A stretch of 64,000 bases of DNA from Crambe crambe (Eukaryota > Porifera > Demospongiae > Poecilosclerida > Crambeidae): NCBI GenBank assembly GCA_963924555.1, contig OZ004582.1, positions 1,240,001 through 1,304,000 on the forward strand. The letters are read 5' to 3'. Shown here one piece after another: positions 1 through 10,471 of this stretch (its first letter is position 1; every line of letters starts with the position of its first letter). The notes beneath the pieces were generated by a model that saw only the letters and a program-made list of their open reading frames with translations, was not told the DNA's origin and ran no database searches. The position numbers were made by a program, and so were the translations under genes.

Positions 1-257
1 TAGTTATTCCTTCATACCCTGCACCTATGGTTTGCAAATAGCTAATTATATGCATTCCTTTGCTAAGAAAAGCTGAATGATTAATTTTGAATGTTATATT
101 CCTCAGGGATAATTGACTGATGAGGAGGTTTCAGAACGAGAAGGTGCAGTAGTGAAGAACCTGGAAGAAATGAATGGCTGGACACTTAGCTAATTAGCTG
201 TTGGTGTTTTTTTTTTTTGTTTTTGTTTTTTTTTCAATTAATATGTGGGGGCATGTG
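1..257. other. Intergenic, T-rich tract
   Basis: No coding signal seen. A T-rich tract lies at about 208-234. Positions 248-257 (GGGGCATGTG) are repeated exactly at 1013-1022 and form the left target duplication of the next element. Confidence 0.6.
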
Positions 258-419
258 TAGCCTCGTTCCCAGGCTCTCAGTGATAAACGGGAAATGTGGG
301 GGCGGAAAGGAGAGCCTGGTTTCTACTGCACGCATGGGCGTGTAAATTTTGACCACATAATTATATTCATAACACGATTGATGATGTAATTATTAAGTAA
401 ACGTCACAATAAACGCGCG

Positions 420-700
420 ATGGATGCATGTCTCTTGTGTGAGCAGAGTGCAGCTATTGCCTTGTTTAGCAGTTCTGGATTATCATAGATGTAGGATCAA
501 CAAACTCCTGGATGTCCCTGAGCTAGCTCCAGATGACCCCTTCCCATCACACATCTGTCAAGCTTGCAAGAGGAGAATAGTTTCCTTGGAGAAGGCAACT
601 GCAAACATTACTAGCTTCAAAGAGCTAGCCAGATCTTCTTTGCGGAGATCCCTTGAGAGCAGGGGCACGAACACGAACATATCCTTGCCATCAAATACAG
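420..700 (+). pseudogene. ZAD-like zinc-binding domain, 5' fragment
   Basis: An ATG at 420 opens a frame beginning MDACLLCEQS, then stops near 486. A second frame, open over 424-768, continues with the segment containing HICQACKRRIVSLEKA. Together they show two Cys-x2-Cys pairs about 55 residues apart, the layout of a ZAD or similar treble-clef domain found at the N-terminus of animal zinc-finger and transposon proteins. The frame change means this copy is broken. It sits just inside the left TIR, as the first exon of a transposon gene would. No transposase core follows. The assignment rests on the Cys spacing only. Confidence 0.45.
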
Positions 701-863
701 CTCGGATAGCCAGCTTCTGCTCTTCCTTCAGCAACAGTTCGGGTAAACCAAGCATTGACAGGGCATGAGAAAGCGCTTGCGGATAGTGGGAACTTGAATC
801 GCTTGAAGAAACGCTAGAAGAAGAAACGAACTCATCTTGCACAAAAAAACGCTGATTAGACAA
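657..863 (-). pseudogene. RecQ-like helicase N-terminal fragment
   Basis: Read on the minus strand from 863, the frame has a Ser-rich leader and then LKEEQKLAIRAVFDGKDMFV, which matches the motif 0 / Q-motif region preceding Walker A in RecQ-family DNA helicases. The sequence departs from the family just where the P-loop (TGxGKS) should begin, so no ATPase core is present. It lies just inside the right TIR and converges with the ZAD-like fragment. I infer that the parent element encoded a helicase, because two gene starts at the two TIRs are hard to explain as independent captures. Confidence 0.5.
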
Positions 864-1059
864 AAATTATAATTATGATGAAATCAAAAACGGGAAAGTA
901 CGGAGGGAATCCAAATCCCCCGGAATGTGAGGGATCCGGTCTGCAGTAGAAACCAGGCTCTCCTTTCTGCCCCCACATTTCCCGTTTCACTGAGAGCCTG
1001 GGAACGAGGCTAGGGGCATGTGCAATAAGGAGTGGTTGGGCAGTTTTTTTATTGAGAGT

Positions 1060-1600
1060 ACCCTCTCATGCATGTGTGCTGAGGGTTTATTGTTTGCAAG
1101 CATAGGAGGAAGAATGTTTTGTTGTCTTTAGGGAGGAGAGTATGACTGACATGAAGGAGGAGTATCTGTAGTGAATACAGTACTGAGGAGTGAAAACATT
1201 AGAGTGGAGGAGCAGAAGGAAATGAATCAATAATAGTTATTGAGGTTTTGTTGTCTTGCATATGAGGGAGGAGGGTATGAGGGATGAGCATGTGGAGTGC
1301 AAATGAGTGTTGAGGTTTGGTTGTCTTGCACGAGGAAGGGTATGGGGAATGAGCAAATGAGAGTAGCAATTTGTGATGCGCATGCACATTTGATGTAGCA
1401 GGATTTTGTGCAGAAGCTTAGTATAGAGATCTGCTGTTTGTGTACGTGATGATCACGAGATATATATCTATAAAGCAATAGGGTTAAATGAAGCCAAGCT
1501 ATAGCAGCTTTATGCTTGCCTTGAGTTAGAGAATTTCTGCAAGTATTGAGATACAAATGAAATGTTTTAGCTTGAAAGCAGTACCGATACTACCGATATC
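1060..1600. repeat. Imperfect tandem repeat, no gene
   Basis: Positions about 1090-1370 hold several diverged copies of a 70-80 bp unit with the recurring core TTGTCTT followed by GAGGGTATGAGGGATGAGCA-like sequence. Minus-strand frames over 1199-1556 are low-complexity by-products. ATGCGCATGCAC (1376-1387) is a near match to an NRF1-type palindrome, about 300 bp upstream of the transposase remnant. Confidence 0.5.
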
Positions 1601-1639
1601 AATTTGGCTGAGTCATTGACTCGCAGGGCCGAAGAGTTT

Positions 1640-3030
1640 GTAATGTAATTGATTACATTGCAGGTCGTTTAGAGGAGTTACACAGTTCTTCCCAGCAGGC
1701 TGCAAGAAACCTGCAGGATTATATTGCCCTCTCTTCAATACTGCAACATTTTGCAACTTTGTTTTCTGATCGAACAATGGAATTGGAGGATTTGTATTGT
1801 AATCCACGGATGTCATTGACTATTGCCTGCCCAGTAGTAGGAGATGGTAGACCTGGAAGGCCCTCAGTAGTGATATCTGAACAGCAGATCACAACACTAC
1901 TAGACTTGGGTTTCAACTATACTTCTATGGCTGCAATGTTTGGAGTATCAGAGAGAACTTTATTCCGAAGGAGGACTGAGTTAGGACTTCAGACTGGGCG
2001 TCACTATAGCGACATATCTGACGATAACCTAGACACTGTTGTACGCTCTCTAGTACAGGTAAGATTCTATGAAACCAAGGGGAATATTTTAAATGCATTT
2101 TTTCTGTCACAGGAGTCCGTGAATTCAGGGTTGTCTATGATCCGAGGTGGACTTCAAGCGAGGGGAATTATTGTCCAGCGTAGAAGGGTAGCAGATTCTC
2201 TACACAGAGTCGATCCTTTAAGCCAAATAATCCGACGCAGAATAACTACATACCGGAGACGATATTCTGTTCCTACGCCCAACAGTTTATGGTATGCAAA
2301 TCTAATTAATAGGTATTATGAATAATTGGTCGATATTTTAATGAAGGCATATCGATGGGCTGCACAAACTGATTAGGTGGAAATTGGTCATACATGGAGG
2401 TATATATAGAACAGTGGGAGTAGTGAGACGGCAGGTTATGGAGATTTGGATTGTAGAATTACCTTAAGGTCACTTTATTAGAGGGTACTTATTTAGTTAG
2501 TTCAAAATTGATATAAGAATGTGATTACAGCTCAAGAATAGCTATATACTTGAGTGGAGAGGACTGAGCCTAGAGATATGAAAATTTTCACTGCTAAGGT
2601 TGCTAAAAAATCCAAAAGTATAATATATATTATAGTAAACTTGTACCTGTCAATAAACATTACCTTTAAGTTAGTAATAGGGATTGGTGTACAACTTAGT
2701 ACACAACTTAGTACACTCTTACAGTGCCTGTTGTTAGTTTATAGTGGTCAATAAGACTGATCTTTGTCTGTTGTGTTGTTAGGAATTGATGGCTACTCAC
2801 GGCTCATTACCTACATTAACTGCTCAGATAACAATTCAGCTGAAACAGTGCTAGAGTGTTTTCTTTGTGGTGGACATCAGTATGGGTTCCCTTCTCGAGT
2901 GCGGAGTGATTATGGATTAGAGAACTTGCATGTGGCTTACTGGATGATCACTAACATGGGAATAAATTGAGGTAGTCATATTACCGGAAGCTCTGTGCAC
3001 AACCAGAGAATCGAGCGGCTGTGGAGGGAG
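1640..3030 (+). pseudogene. Integrase-like DDE transposase (IS3EU type), copy 1
   Basis: This is the same family as the intact gene at 50849-52342. Over 1690-2325 the frame holds a helical N-terminus, a GRPGRP basic motif and a helix-turn-helix (FGVSERTLFRRR), then conserved SLHRVDP and PNSLW. The catalytic core is spread over later exons: DGLHKLIRW near 2355-2400 (first Asp), GIDGYSRLITYINCSDNN from 2783, RSDYGLEN near 2905-2930 (second Asp) and HNQRIERLWRE near 3000-3030 (Glu). A stop follows NSLWYANLINRYYE, and the region after NMG is also disrupted. The intact copy has no introns in the core, so the intron pattern differs. The 3' end is lost at the repeat starting at 3047. Confidence 0.75.
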
Positions 3031-3046
3031 GTGAATACAGTACCAT

Positions 3047-3170
3047 AGGGCTATACTAGAAAAACGCAAGCATTGTGGGCCCAGGGCAGAGCCTCAAGGA
3101 CGTATGATACATACAGAAATTCTGCTCTTTAGTGTGGGGCTCCGCCCCCAATAATATAGCTGCACTAGCT
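3047..3170 (+). repeat. MITE-like repeat, copy 1 of an inverted pair
   Basis: This stretch (GGGCTATACTAGAA onward, with GCAAGCAT and GGGGCTCCGCCCCC) matches the reverse complement of 4175-4322. The outer ends read GGGCTA and TAGCCC, flanked by TA on both sides, so a TA-target element is possible. Either two MITEs inserted in opposite orientation, or one element with long TIRs spans 3047-4322. Confidence 0.6.
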
Positions 3171-3402
3171 ATTGTATTCATTTACATGTACAACAATTAA
3201 AGCACTTCACAAACTGAAACACTACATTAGACTTGTAATAGGCATTCTATTAGCTATGGTTTTAGTCTTTTCTTATATAATGACCTTTGGCACTAGGGAG
3301 GGATCAAGCCCAGAGGAGGTCGGACACAGTTGACCTTTGAGTGACCTTTAGCAATTATAGTGATAAGTTTTAGGGTCTATAGTGATAAGCACAATCTACG
3401 TA

Positions 3403-5460
3403 TCATGCATTATTCGTAAGATAATCAATAACCTCATCAATAAGAAGAAGAAGGTCCTCCGTCTGGGCATTTTTCGGTATATCCTCGATGCTTGGTAGTT
3501 CGAAATGGGACCCTGGTTCCTCAGCAAGTAAAAATCTTACATACACCGAAAACCTGGTCCTCCTGAGATTAATGAGTGGCCAATAGCTAGCCCAATCATC
3601 TCGAACTCTACTTCCACACCCAAGTGACATTTTGGAAGTCGTTTGGTTTGTCTCCCCTCAAAATAGTTATCATTGATGACCTGTAAAACCTTTTCAAAAA
3701 ATTCATTCCTTAAAGATCCAGCATCTACTCCTTCCTCACCAGAAAAGCGAATTATCAAATTCTTTGAAAGGAGCTGGTTGTCTCTAAGACCTTTCTTGTA
3801 AAAAGTTTGAGCACTGTTCCACACACAGCTTCTGCTTGTATTTATGACATAATCATCAAAAAAATCGATATATTTGGTAGCATGCTCCTGAGTATGTTTG
3901 CAAATCCTTCAGAAGCTGTTATTGCCACATCATCACATTCATCATTGTCTGCCAACCAGTTAACAATCTCATGGGCATTCAGACCCGACTGAATGTATCC
4001 ACAAATTCTATCTGCCTTTCCAGGAAACATTTCCAGCAACATATTTTCCTCCCTTTTGGTAACCTAAGCAATTTTGAATAATGCATAGTTTACTCCATGT
4101 TATTTTGCTATCAACATTCTTTTTTCGTTGACTCTATGGATATAGTCTGTGGCAAAATTGGCAATACTAAATGGCAATGATAATTGGGGGGTGGAGCCCC
4201 ACACTAGGGAGTCTGATGGCAGAATGTCTAGGTCTGTACATTTATTTATATCCATCGTCCGTCCTCAAGGCTCCGCCCCCACGATGCTTGCATTCTTCTA
4301 GTTATTAACAGCACTAGCCCTAATATACCACTTGTTTAAGGTGAAATTACCTTTGTAACACAACTTGAAGCCTCTGGTAGCTGCTGGGCCTCAGTTGAGC
4401 AGCCAGGCAGCCCAGGCCGCCTGGACAGACTTGGAGACGCTGGTGGTTCTTGCTGGGCCAATGCTGGTGGTGGTGAAGGAGGAGCAGATAAAGGAGGTGG
4501 TACATGCATCAGTTGCTGTGCTGAACACTGTGGTATTATGAAAGGTAACATGATACTGTAGCAGTAGTAACACCTCGTTAACACTCACTAGGGGGTAGAG
4601 AGATCTCACATATAAGGCACCTTGTCCACAAAGCAATTTCACCCTTTCTCCTGTGTACTTAAAATCTTCACCAACGTTGGGTAATTTTAAACTGCTTCCA
4701 CATGCCTTAAGGAATTCAAATCTGTAAAAGAAAAAGATCGAAATTAACTCATAAAGGCCACATCCTTTATTATTATGATTACATTGTCATTGCCAACTGA
4801 AATGAAAGTTGAGAAAAGCAGAAACATGCAACCATTAATTGTAGAGCAGAACTAATTACATCCCTATTCCATAAAAATCTGATGCATTGGAAAGGGACTC
4901 TGCCCCAACTGAACAAAAATATGGGATCTGACCCATTCACTTGTCTTTCACATACCTAGGGAAAGGTTTACTGAAATCGAGAGCATTCTTGAAACTACCC
5001 TCAATTTTTTCTCGAACCATTTGTTCAGTCCACGAGGGATAAAAGTCCATAGCATCGGCTACTTGATTTTTATCATGAAGAAGAGACTTCTTTTTCCCCC
5101 TGGGAACAGAGTCGTCCATTCTGTCCACAAGGACCACTTCTTTTGTGTATGAGACTGGCCGTACCCTTCTAGCCTGGCCAGGACCATGTCCAGGGCAATA
5201 CGTCCTCCTGGGAAAATACCTACTCCGGCCTTGGCCAAGAGTAGGGAATCTGGTGGCCACTTCTGTGGTTACACCTTCTACTGCCGAGCTGCATTAATCA
5301 TATTTTAGCTGGTTAATGTAACATAATTATTAGCAAACCTTGAAGCAGTAGGTACGGAGCCTGCATCTGGACTCATATCACCTGAAGAGCCTGGGGACTC
5401 CGAATCAAGTGAAGTTAATATTCTCGATACAATATCCCTAGTTCTCCTGTACTGATCCAT
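3403..5460 (-). pseudogene. HECT-domain protein, copy 1 (spliced, broken)
   Basis: An exon model can be read on the minus strand: 5460-5339 (start MDQYRRTRDIV), 5288-4956, 4721-4589, 4527-4351 and 4063-3403, all with GT-AG borders and matching phases. Exon 2 has a Gly/Arg-rich stretch. Exon 4 is Pro-rich. Exon 5 reads into a HECT N-lobe with RFSGEEGVDAGSLRNEFF, IGLAIGHSLISGGPGF and SIEDIPKNAQTEDLLLLIDE. Two apparent single-base frame slips occur, one in a T7 run near 3854-3862 and one near 3545, so the copy is broken or has sequence errors. The C-lobe with the catalytic Cys is absent. It converges with the integrase remnant, the same arrangement as at 50-54 kb. HECT domains transfer ubiquitin via a Cys thioester; without the C-lobe this copy could not. 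Confidence 0.75.
4175..4322 (-). repeat. MITE-like repeat, copy 2 of an inverted pair
   Basis: Inverted counterpart of 3047-3170, lying in the last intron of the HECT gene (4350-4064). It contains CTCCGCCCCC near 4270 and the matching GGAGCCCC near 4195. Confidence 0.6.
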
Positions 5461-5804
5461 TCTGCACTGATGAAATATTAATAACGTAATAAGAACTGTG
5501 TGCTAAGCTAGTACCACTAGCAACAAGGCTGTGATTTGACCTATTTAACAATAGCTAGCTAAAAAGATCTTGCACCCTTGGCTAGAACCCCAGTAAAAAA
5601 AATATAGCTGGCTAGCTAGCTATTATCGAACAAAGCATAGATATGAACAAAGTCAGAGTCCCGAACATACCAGAAATGATTCACAAAATTATGGTAGCCA
5701 CTGCCAGTATCTCTCGCTCCAGCTGGCAGCTCAGCCTCAGCCTAGTAACTTCCTCGCTCTAGACTCTCTAGCTCTGCCGATATGCAGCTGCCCGCATTGC
5801 GGAT

Positions 5805-5825
5805 CTAATCGCGCGCATGCTCACA
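5805..5825. promoter_or_regulatory. NRF1-like palindrome upstream of HECT copy 1
   Basis: GCGCGCATGCTCA at 5811-5823 lies about 350 bp upstream of the HECT start codon at 5460. Nearly the same string (CTGCGCATGCTCAG, 50810-50823) precedes the intact integrase gene, so it may mark the two ends of this element family. NRF1 prefers GCGCATGCGC. Binding is inferred. Confidence 0.35.
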
Positions 5826-5934
5826 CTCCCTTTGATCTCGTATATCTGCCGTCATAATGACAAGTTTGAACTTTGACCTCCCTAGTTGACAAATAATTAT
5901 CATACATATATATATTTTTGTCTTTTGAGTAATG

Positions 5935-6722
5935 AATATATATTGAAATTTGCCCATAATATTATATTCTTTTGAGTAATAATGTCCATTATATTTCTTG
6001 TCTGTTAAGTATGTTGAAATTTTGCCCATATATATTTCTTGTCAATAATATTATTATATATGTTGAAATTTTGCCCATATATATTTCTTGTCAATAATAT
6101 TATTATATACGTTGAAATTTTTGCCCATATATATTTCTTGTCAATAATATTATTATATATATTATGTTGAAATTTTGCCCATATATATTTCTTGTCAATA
6201 ATATTATTATATACGTTGAAATTTTGCCCATATATATTTCTTGTCAATATTATTATATATGTTGAAATTTTGCCCATATATATTTCTTGTCAATAATATT
6301 ATTATATACGTTGAAATTTTGCCCATATATATTTCTTGTCAATAATATTATTATATACGTTGAAATTTTGCCCATATATATTTCTTGTCAATAATATTAT
6401 TATATACGTTGAAATTTTGCCCATATATATTTCTTGTCAATAATATTATTATATACGTTGAAATTTTGCCCATATATATTTCTTGTCAATAATATTATTA
6501 TATACGTTGAAATTTTGCCCATATATATATTTCTTGTCAATAATATTATTATATACGTTGAAATTTTGCCCATATATATATTTCTTGTCAATAATATTAT
6601 TATATATGTTGAAATTTTGCCCATATATATTTCTTGTCAATAATATTATTATATATGTTGAAATTTTGCCCATAAATATTTCTTGTCAATAATATTATTA
6701 TATATGTTGAAATTTTGAGCAT
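5935..6722. repeat. 49-bp AT-rich minisatellite, about 15 copies
   Basis: A unit with the cores GTTGAAATTTTGCCCATATA and TTTCTTGTCAATAATATTAT repeats every 49 bp, with small length variants of 47-54 bp and a few base changes (TATACG or TATATG). Units between about 6280 and 6530 are almost identical, which suggests recent expansion or gene conversion. Because 49 is not a multiple of three, stop-free frames run through the array on both strands; these are not genes. Confidence 0.95.
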
Positions 6723-6824
6723 ATATAAAATGTAGCTACATGTATACAAATATAGGATCATATGCCCATATATTTCTTTGATAATTATTGTCTTGAACGG
6801 ATTGCCATACGAAATTGTTATCTT

Positions 6825-7075
6825 TAGTTACTTACCTTCTGAGAGGGGGTGTGCAATGGGAGGTGGGGCGCGCAGCTGGAGGTGGCACTGGATGATGTAA
6901 TTGTATGAGTAATGAAATTGTTATCTTTAGTTACTTACCTTCTGGGAGGGGGTGTGCAAAGGGAGGTGGCACTGGATGATGTAATTGTAAGATCGTGATA
7001 TGTGTTATGTATAGCTAGTTAGTTGCTTACCTTTTGGGAGGGGGTGTGCAGCTGGAGGTGGCACTGGTTGAGATC
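6825..7075 (-). repeat. Triplicated exon-like unit with splice donors
   Basis: Three diverged copies (near 6833-6898, 6928-6985 and 7019-7066) read on the minus strand as CCACCTCC...CACACCCCCTCCCAGAAG followed by GTAAG, a good 5' splice site in each copy. The copies are 60-95 bp apart and share flanking ATGATGTAATTGT. A further donor-like site is at about 7290 (AACAAGGTATG). The peptide would be Pro/Ser/Thr-rich (QCHLQLHTPSQK). I do not recognise a family. This could be a duplicated alternative exon of a minus-strand transcript, or only a tandem repeat. Confidence 0.4.
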
Positions 7076-7469
7076 AGTGGAGTAGTTCCAAACTGATAGT
7101 GCTACGTAGTCAGAGAAAGAAACACTTATGAAAGAGTGAATATGGTTGACACTGAACACATTTTCTTGTACAAATAGCTGCAGAGCACTAGAATTGTAAG
7201 GAAACAGTTCCAAAGTTGCAAGCAGCTGATTATAAAATGAAAAGAAGCACTGGACTCAGGAGTCAAACAAAGGAAAGAGTGAGTATAACATACCTTGTTG
7301 AACAAACAGCAGAAGACCTTGACCTTGTGTCACCTTGTCTTCGATTCAGAGGTAGAAGGATTGCACTTTAAAAGCAGCTGCACTTCAAAAGAAGCTAGCA
7401 CGTGCGCGTGCAACGCGCGCGCATTGCATACTACGTAATACTACGTAATATGCACGCACAGGCTTCAAA

Positions 7470-7898
7470 ATGGCGGATGAAAAGTAGCTAGTGCATCTAT
7501 ACCACTGAATTGTGAAGTATAACCTTAGTGAAAACGAATAGCAAAAGATCAGCCTCTAAGTACCGCTCCATCTAATCGCCATGTTATAATTGTGACAACT
7601 ATAGCCAGTTAGTCAGTACGCCGATCTGATTATTATTATGTTGAAAAACTAGAACAAAAGTCAATTTTTGAAATTATTTTTTGTTGATGTTATAGAATGA
7701 ATTTTAGATTATTATACATTGTCCTGTCTTCTGTGTAGATGTAGGGATAGGGCCATGACTTGTGAGAACCTGTAGAGTAAGGGTAGAAGAGAAAGAAGAG
7801 TTTTTAGTTTATACTGTCCTATGGACTTTGACCTGCCATCCCTACTTAGAGAGTGCTACCGCACTCTCTGATAATTATTTATCGCATGTCGGCTACTC
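7470..7898 (+). repeat. LTR-like dispersed repeat
   Basis: This stretch matches the reverse complement of about 60600-61010 over nearly its full length (GATCAGCCTCTA, GAATGAATTTTAGATTATT, GTAGAAGAGAAAGAAGAG) and partly matches 35200-35300. It ends ACTCAACA and is followed at once by CTTGGTGGCAGC, which resembles a retroelement primer-binding site; the gypsy element at 12044 has TTTGGTGGCAGCGG in the same place. I read it as a decayed 5' LTR. Confidence 0.5.
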
Positions 7899-8698
7899 AA
7901 CACTTGGTGGCAGCACCTAGAGATGAACCCAATCATCGAAAGTTACAGAAGAAAGAAGTTGGACCTGTCTGCCAGCGGAAGGCGAACAACCAAGCCATGG
8001 CTACCATAGCTGGCCAAAGAGTTATAACATTGCTAGCTATTACGATGTCAAGAGAAGCCCAAACTACATTGAGATAAGACATGCCAGCTCATGTCTATCA
8101 TCAAATAAGAAGCCAGAGTGGAAGGGGATGCTGAAGATAAACAATCAGCTTCAGCTTCTAACCCCTAATTACTCTCAGAGAGGAGCAAAAGAAATGGCTA
8201 GGGGCTTGAAATGGAAAAGCAAATGCAAGCTGATAGAGAATGAATCAGACAAGAAGAAGAGCTGAAAAGACAGCAATTGAAGGAGCATGAACTCAGAGTG
8301 AGGAAAACCCATCAGATGGCACGGCACGTATGGCCAAAAATGATGACGCAGAACTCTACCTGAACAGAGAATGGCTGATTTACATACTCAGGTGGATGAT
8401 GAATCTTTGACCACTACTAGCAAATCGGGTCAAGAAGTTATCACAGAAATGACTATGATGTCACCAAAAAGAGCATTATGGAAATGTACAATCTTCATAA
8501 TGGAACAATGGGGCACAGACTGCTCACACTACCCAGAAATAGAGGAACAACATTCTCTCAGAGAATGTGGCATCGATGGATCGAAGGCTGTGACAAGGAA
8601 AAGATAGATAAGTACAACGTAATGCCAACAGCCTGCAGAAATTTCGGCAGAGACAAGAATCCTAGTGAATGTAGAGAACTCTGTGCACTAGCAGACTA
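7899..8698 (+). pseudogene. Decayed LTR-retrotransposon gag region
   Basis: Downstream of the PBS-like TGGTGGCAGC, several short plus-strand frames (7853-8077, 8371-8607, 8478-8699) have charged, Gln/Glu/Lys/Arg-rich composition typical of the coiled N-terminal part of gag. One holds a helical stretch ending in FGRDKNPSECRELCALAD. Stops and frame changes are frequent. No zinc knuckle, protease or polymerase follows before 9 kb, so only the 5' end remains. Identity as gag is inferred from position and composition. Confidence 0.35.
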
Positions 8699-8699
8699 A

Positions 8700-9600
8700 T
8701 TCTTCATTGGTAGAAATAGAGCAGGATGTCTTACCTTCTATCTCCTACTTTCTTCTTTCTGTTCAGTGGTCTTGGAAGGGTGAGTCTCCCTTCTACATCA
8801 ACTTTCTATTCTTTAGTAGCTAGCTAGCATCTGCTATTCGATGCCTGAGCCATTCATTTCTCTGGGCTAGCACTGTCTCTAGATTTCTCGATCTATGTTT
8901 CCTAAGACGTTCTTCTTTCTGTTCAGGTCAGCTAGTCTCTCATATATACACATGCACAATCCATTGTGATGTAATGTTACCAGATGATCATCGCAGAGAA
9001 AAACCACCATACATTAGATATCAGTGATGCTCACTTATCAGTGATGCTCGCATGCACTAGTCTATATTATTACAATGATCATTTTTAGTGACACAAAATA
9101 ATCAGGACCTGTATGTCCAACTGGCTTTGTAAAATACCACAGGGTGATTGTCAAAGATATGTTTACCATTGAATATTTCAATTTCATCTGTGTAGGCATG
9201 AAAATGATTATTATAACATTGAGTGATGAGGGGATTAATAATAAAATAACAGACTTGATGTGGAGTGACAATAAATCCTGCAATCTTTCGCAACAACAGG
9301 TACTTATAGCCATTGATTGTACAAGCATGGATCCTACACAAAGTCGAAGTAAAATCATTAGGGTTTTGATCAAGGTCTTCATGAAAGTGGGACTAAGCAT
9401 CTACCCAAAGAGGAAAGGATGGACATTATTATTTGGAGATCCCTTAACTATTAAGGGTGCAGGAACACAGCAACGCGCGTTTGTATAATTATAATCACAA
9501 AAACATGTGGCTAGCCTCGTTAATGTTACCGCGCTAAAATAACATGTAGTTGCAATTTTGGCGCGCAATATCTTCCTTGTAGCCTAGCTAGCTATCTTAT
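8700..9600. other. No recognised gene
   Basis: The plus-strand frame at 9144-9488 (114 residues) resembles nothing I know and has no clear start context. The overlapping minus frames are its shadow. Pyrimidine-rich stretches occur at 8700-8900. Confidence 0.4.
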
Positions 9601-10215
9601 CTTCATCTTTGATCAGTACAGAAAGAGGAAGCTGCAGCTTGCTGCAGCAACTGCAAGGAGAGGTAAGTATGACTATAAAATGTGAATAAAAATATGATTA
9701 TGTAGAGCGTGTGCATGTAGCTGTAGAGCCGGTCCAAACCCTCTTCCCCCTTCCCCCACTTCTCTCCCAGAATCTCCCGATCCCATGGAGACAGATGTGC
9801 AAGCTCCTCCGACAGTCAGTTTGGAAGTGACGCCCGAAGCAGATCCCAGTCCCACATGAGATGCAGGATCGAGGACAATTGAGAGGCTAGTAGAAGTGGG
9901 ACTACCATACATTTCATATCCATGACTCTACTTGCTCATGGAAGCAGTATTATCCTTTCTCCAACTGTGTGCAGATTATGTTCGGCTGAGTGGGTGGTTG
10001 GGGCTTCCACCTTGTTCTCAGACACAGTGGCAGCGGATAGTGAAGAAGTTGAGCAACAAGTCAACCTGTTGGCAGAGTAGTCCTACTCCAACAATGCCTC
10101 AGCCACAATCCATGACCACAAGACCAGTGACATAGCTTGGTTCACCCATCGAACAAAGAAAGACAACTGGGAAGGCATTTCAGGAGGACCACACTCGCAC
10201 TATAGGCTGCAGGTA
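9600..10215 (+). pseudogene. Fragment of a transposon-type protein, unclassified
   Basis: Pieces in changing frames: an exon ending near 9661 (AGAG then GTAAGT), an exon opening after TCCCAG at 9769 (ESPDPMETDVQAPP), DYVRLSGWLGLPPCSQTQWQ from 9947, and a last piece of about 10080-10213 with SNNASATIHDHKTSDIAWFT, ending at a GTAGGT donor. The last motif recalls a conserved block of large transposon-encoded proteins in sponges and cnidarians, but I cannot name the superfamily. Several frame changes show decay. Confidence 0.35.
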
Positions 10216-10378
10216 GGTCACTTTTTGTACCTTGCACTGGTGGATTCAGAGTAGGTTCGGACGAACCCCCCTTCCAGATCTTAGAACGCTTTCTAATCTC
10301 ACCTACTGGCTAGAACGCTTGCTATGATCTCACCAGCTAGTTCAACTTTCTGCATCGGCTATAGATTATAGGAGGCGG

Positions 10379-10383
10379 GGCGT
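10379..10383. other. Target duplication of the gypsy element, left
   Basis: GGCGT here directly precedes TGTTAG, and GGCGT at 28623-28627 directly follows the LTR end CTAACA. A 5-bp duplication with TG...CA ends fits LTR-element integration. Confidence 0.65.
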
Positions 10384-10471
10384 TGTTAGAGGATGACACC
10401 CTCTAACAGTGGACCCAGTGCTACTAGAACTTCAAACACTGATTTTACATACACAATTAAAACTCTATCAG

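Larger units (their letters stand above)
258..1012. mobile_element. Non-autonomous TIR element with 10-bp TSD
   Basis: The two ends are inverted copies of about 70 bp (258-329 and 943-1012), both beginning TAGCCTCGTTCCCAGGCTCT and differing by a few bases. The direct repeat GGGGCATGTG abuts each end (248-257 and 1013-1022), giving a 10-bp target duplication, a length most like Mutator-type elements (usually 8-11 bp). Inside are the 5' ends of two genes pointing inward from each TIR, one ZAD-like and one RecQ-like, so this looks like an internal-deletion derivative of a larger two-gene element. Each end also has a subterminal hairpin: 9-nt arms CAGGCTCTC and GAGAGCCTG separated by about 30 nt. 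Confidence 0.8.

Noticed and set aside
1199..1556. Minus frames of 62 and 109 residues
   Set aside because: Low-complexity, from the tandem repeat; no splice or start context.
3047..4322. Single TA-target element with long TIRs holding the HECT 3' end
   Set aside because: Possible, but the interior is contiguous HECT coding and intron sequence, so two separate MITE insertions fit better.
6005..6692. Six overlapping 69-90 residue frames
   Set aside because: They read through the 49-bp minisatellite in shifting frames; no gene.
5935..6722. Possible CRISPR array
   Set aside because: The 49-bp units are contiguous with no unique spacers, and the context is eukaryotic.
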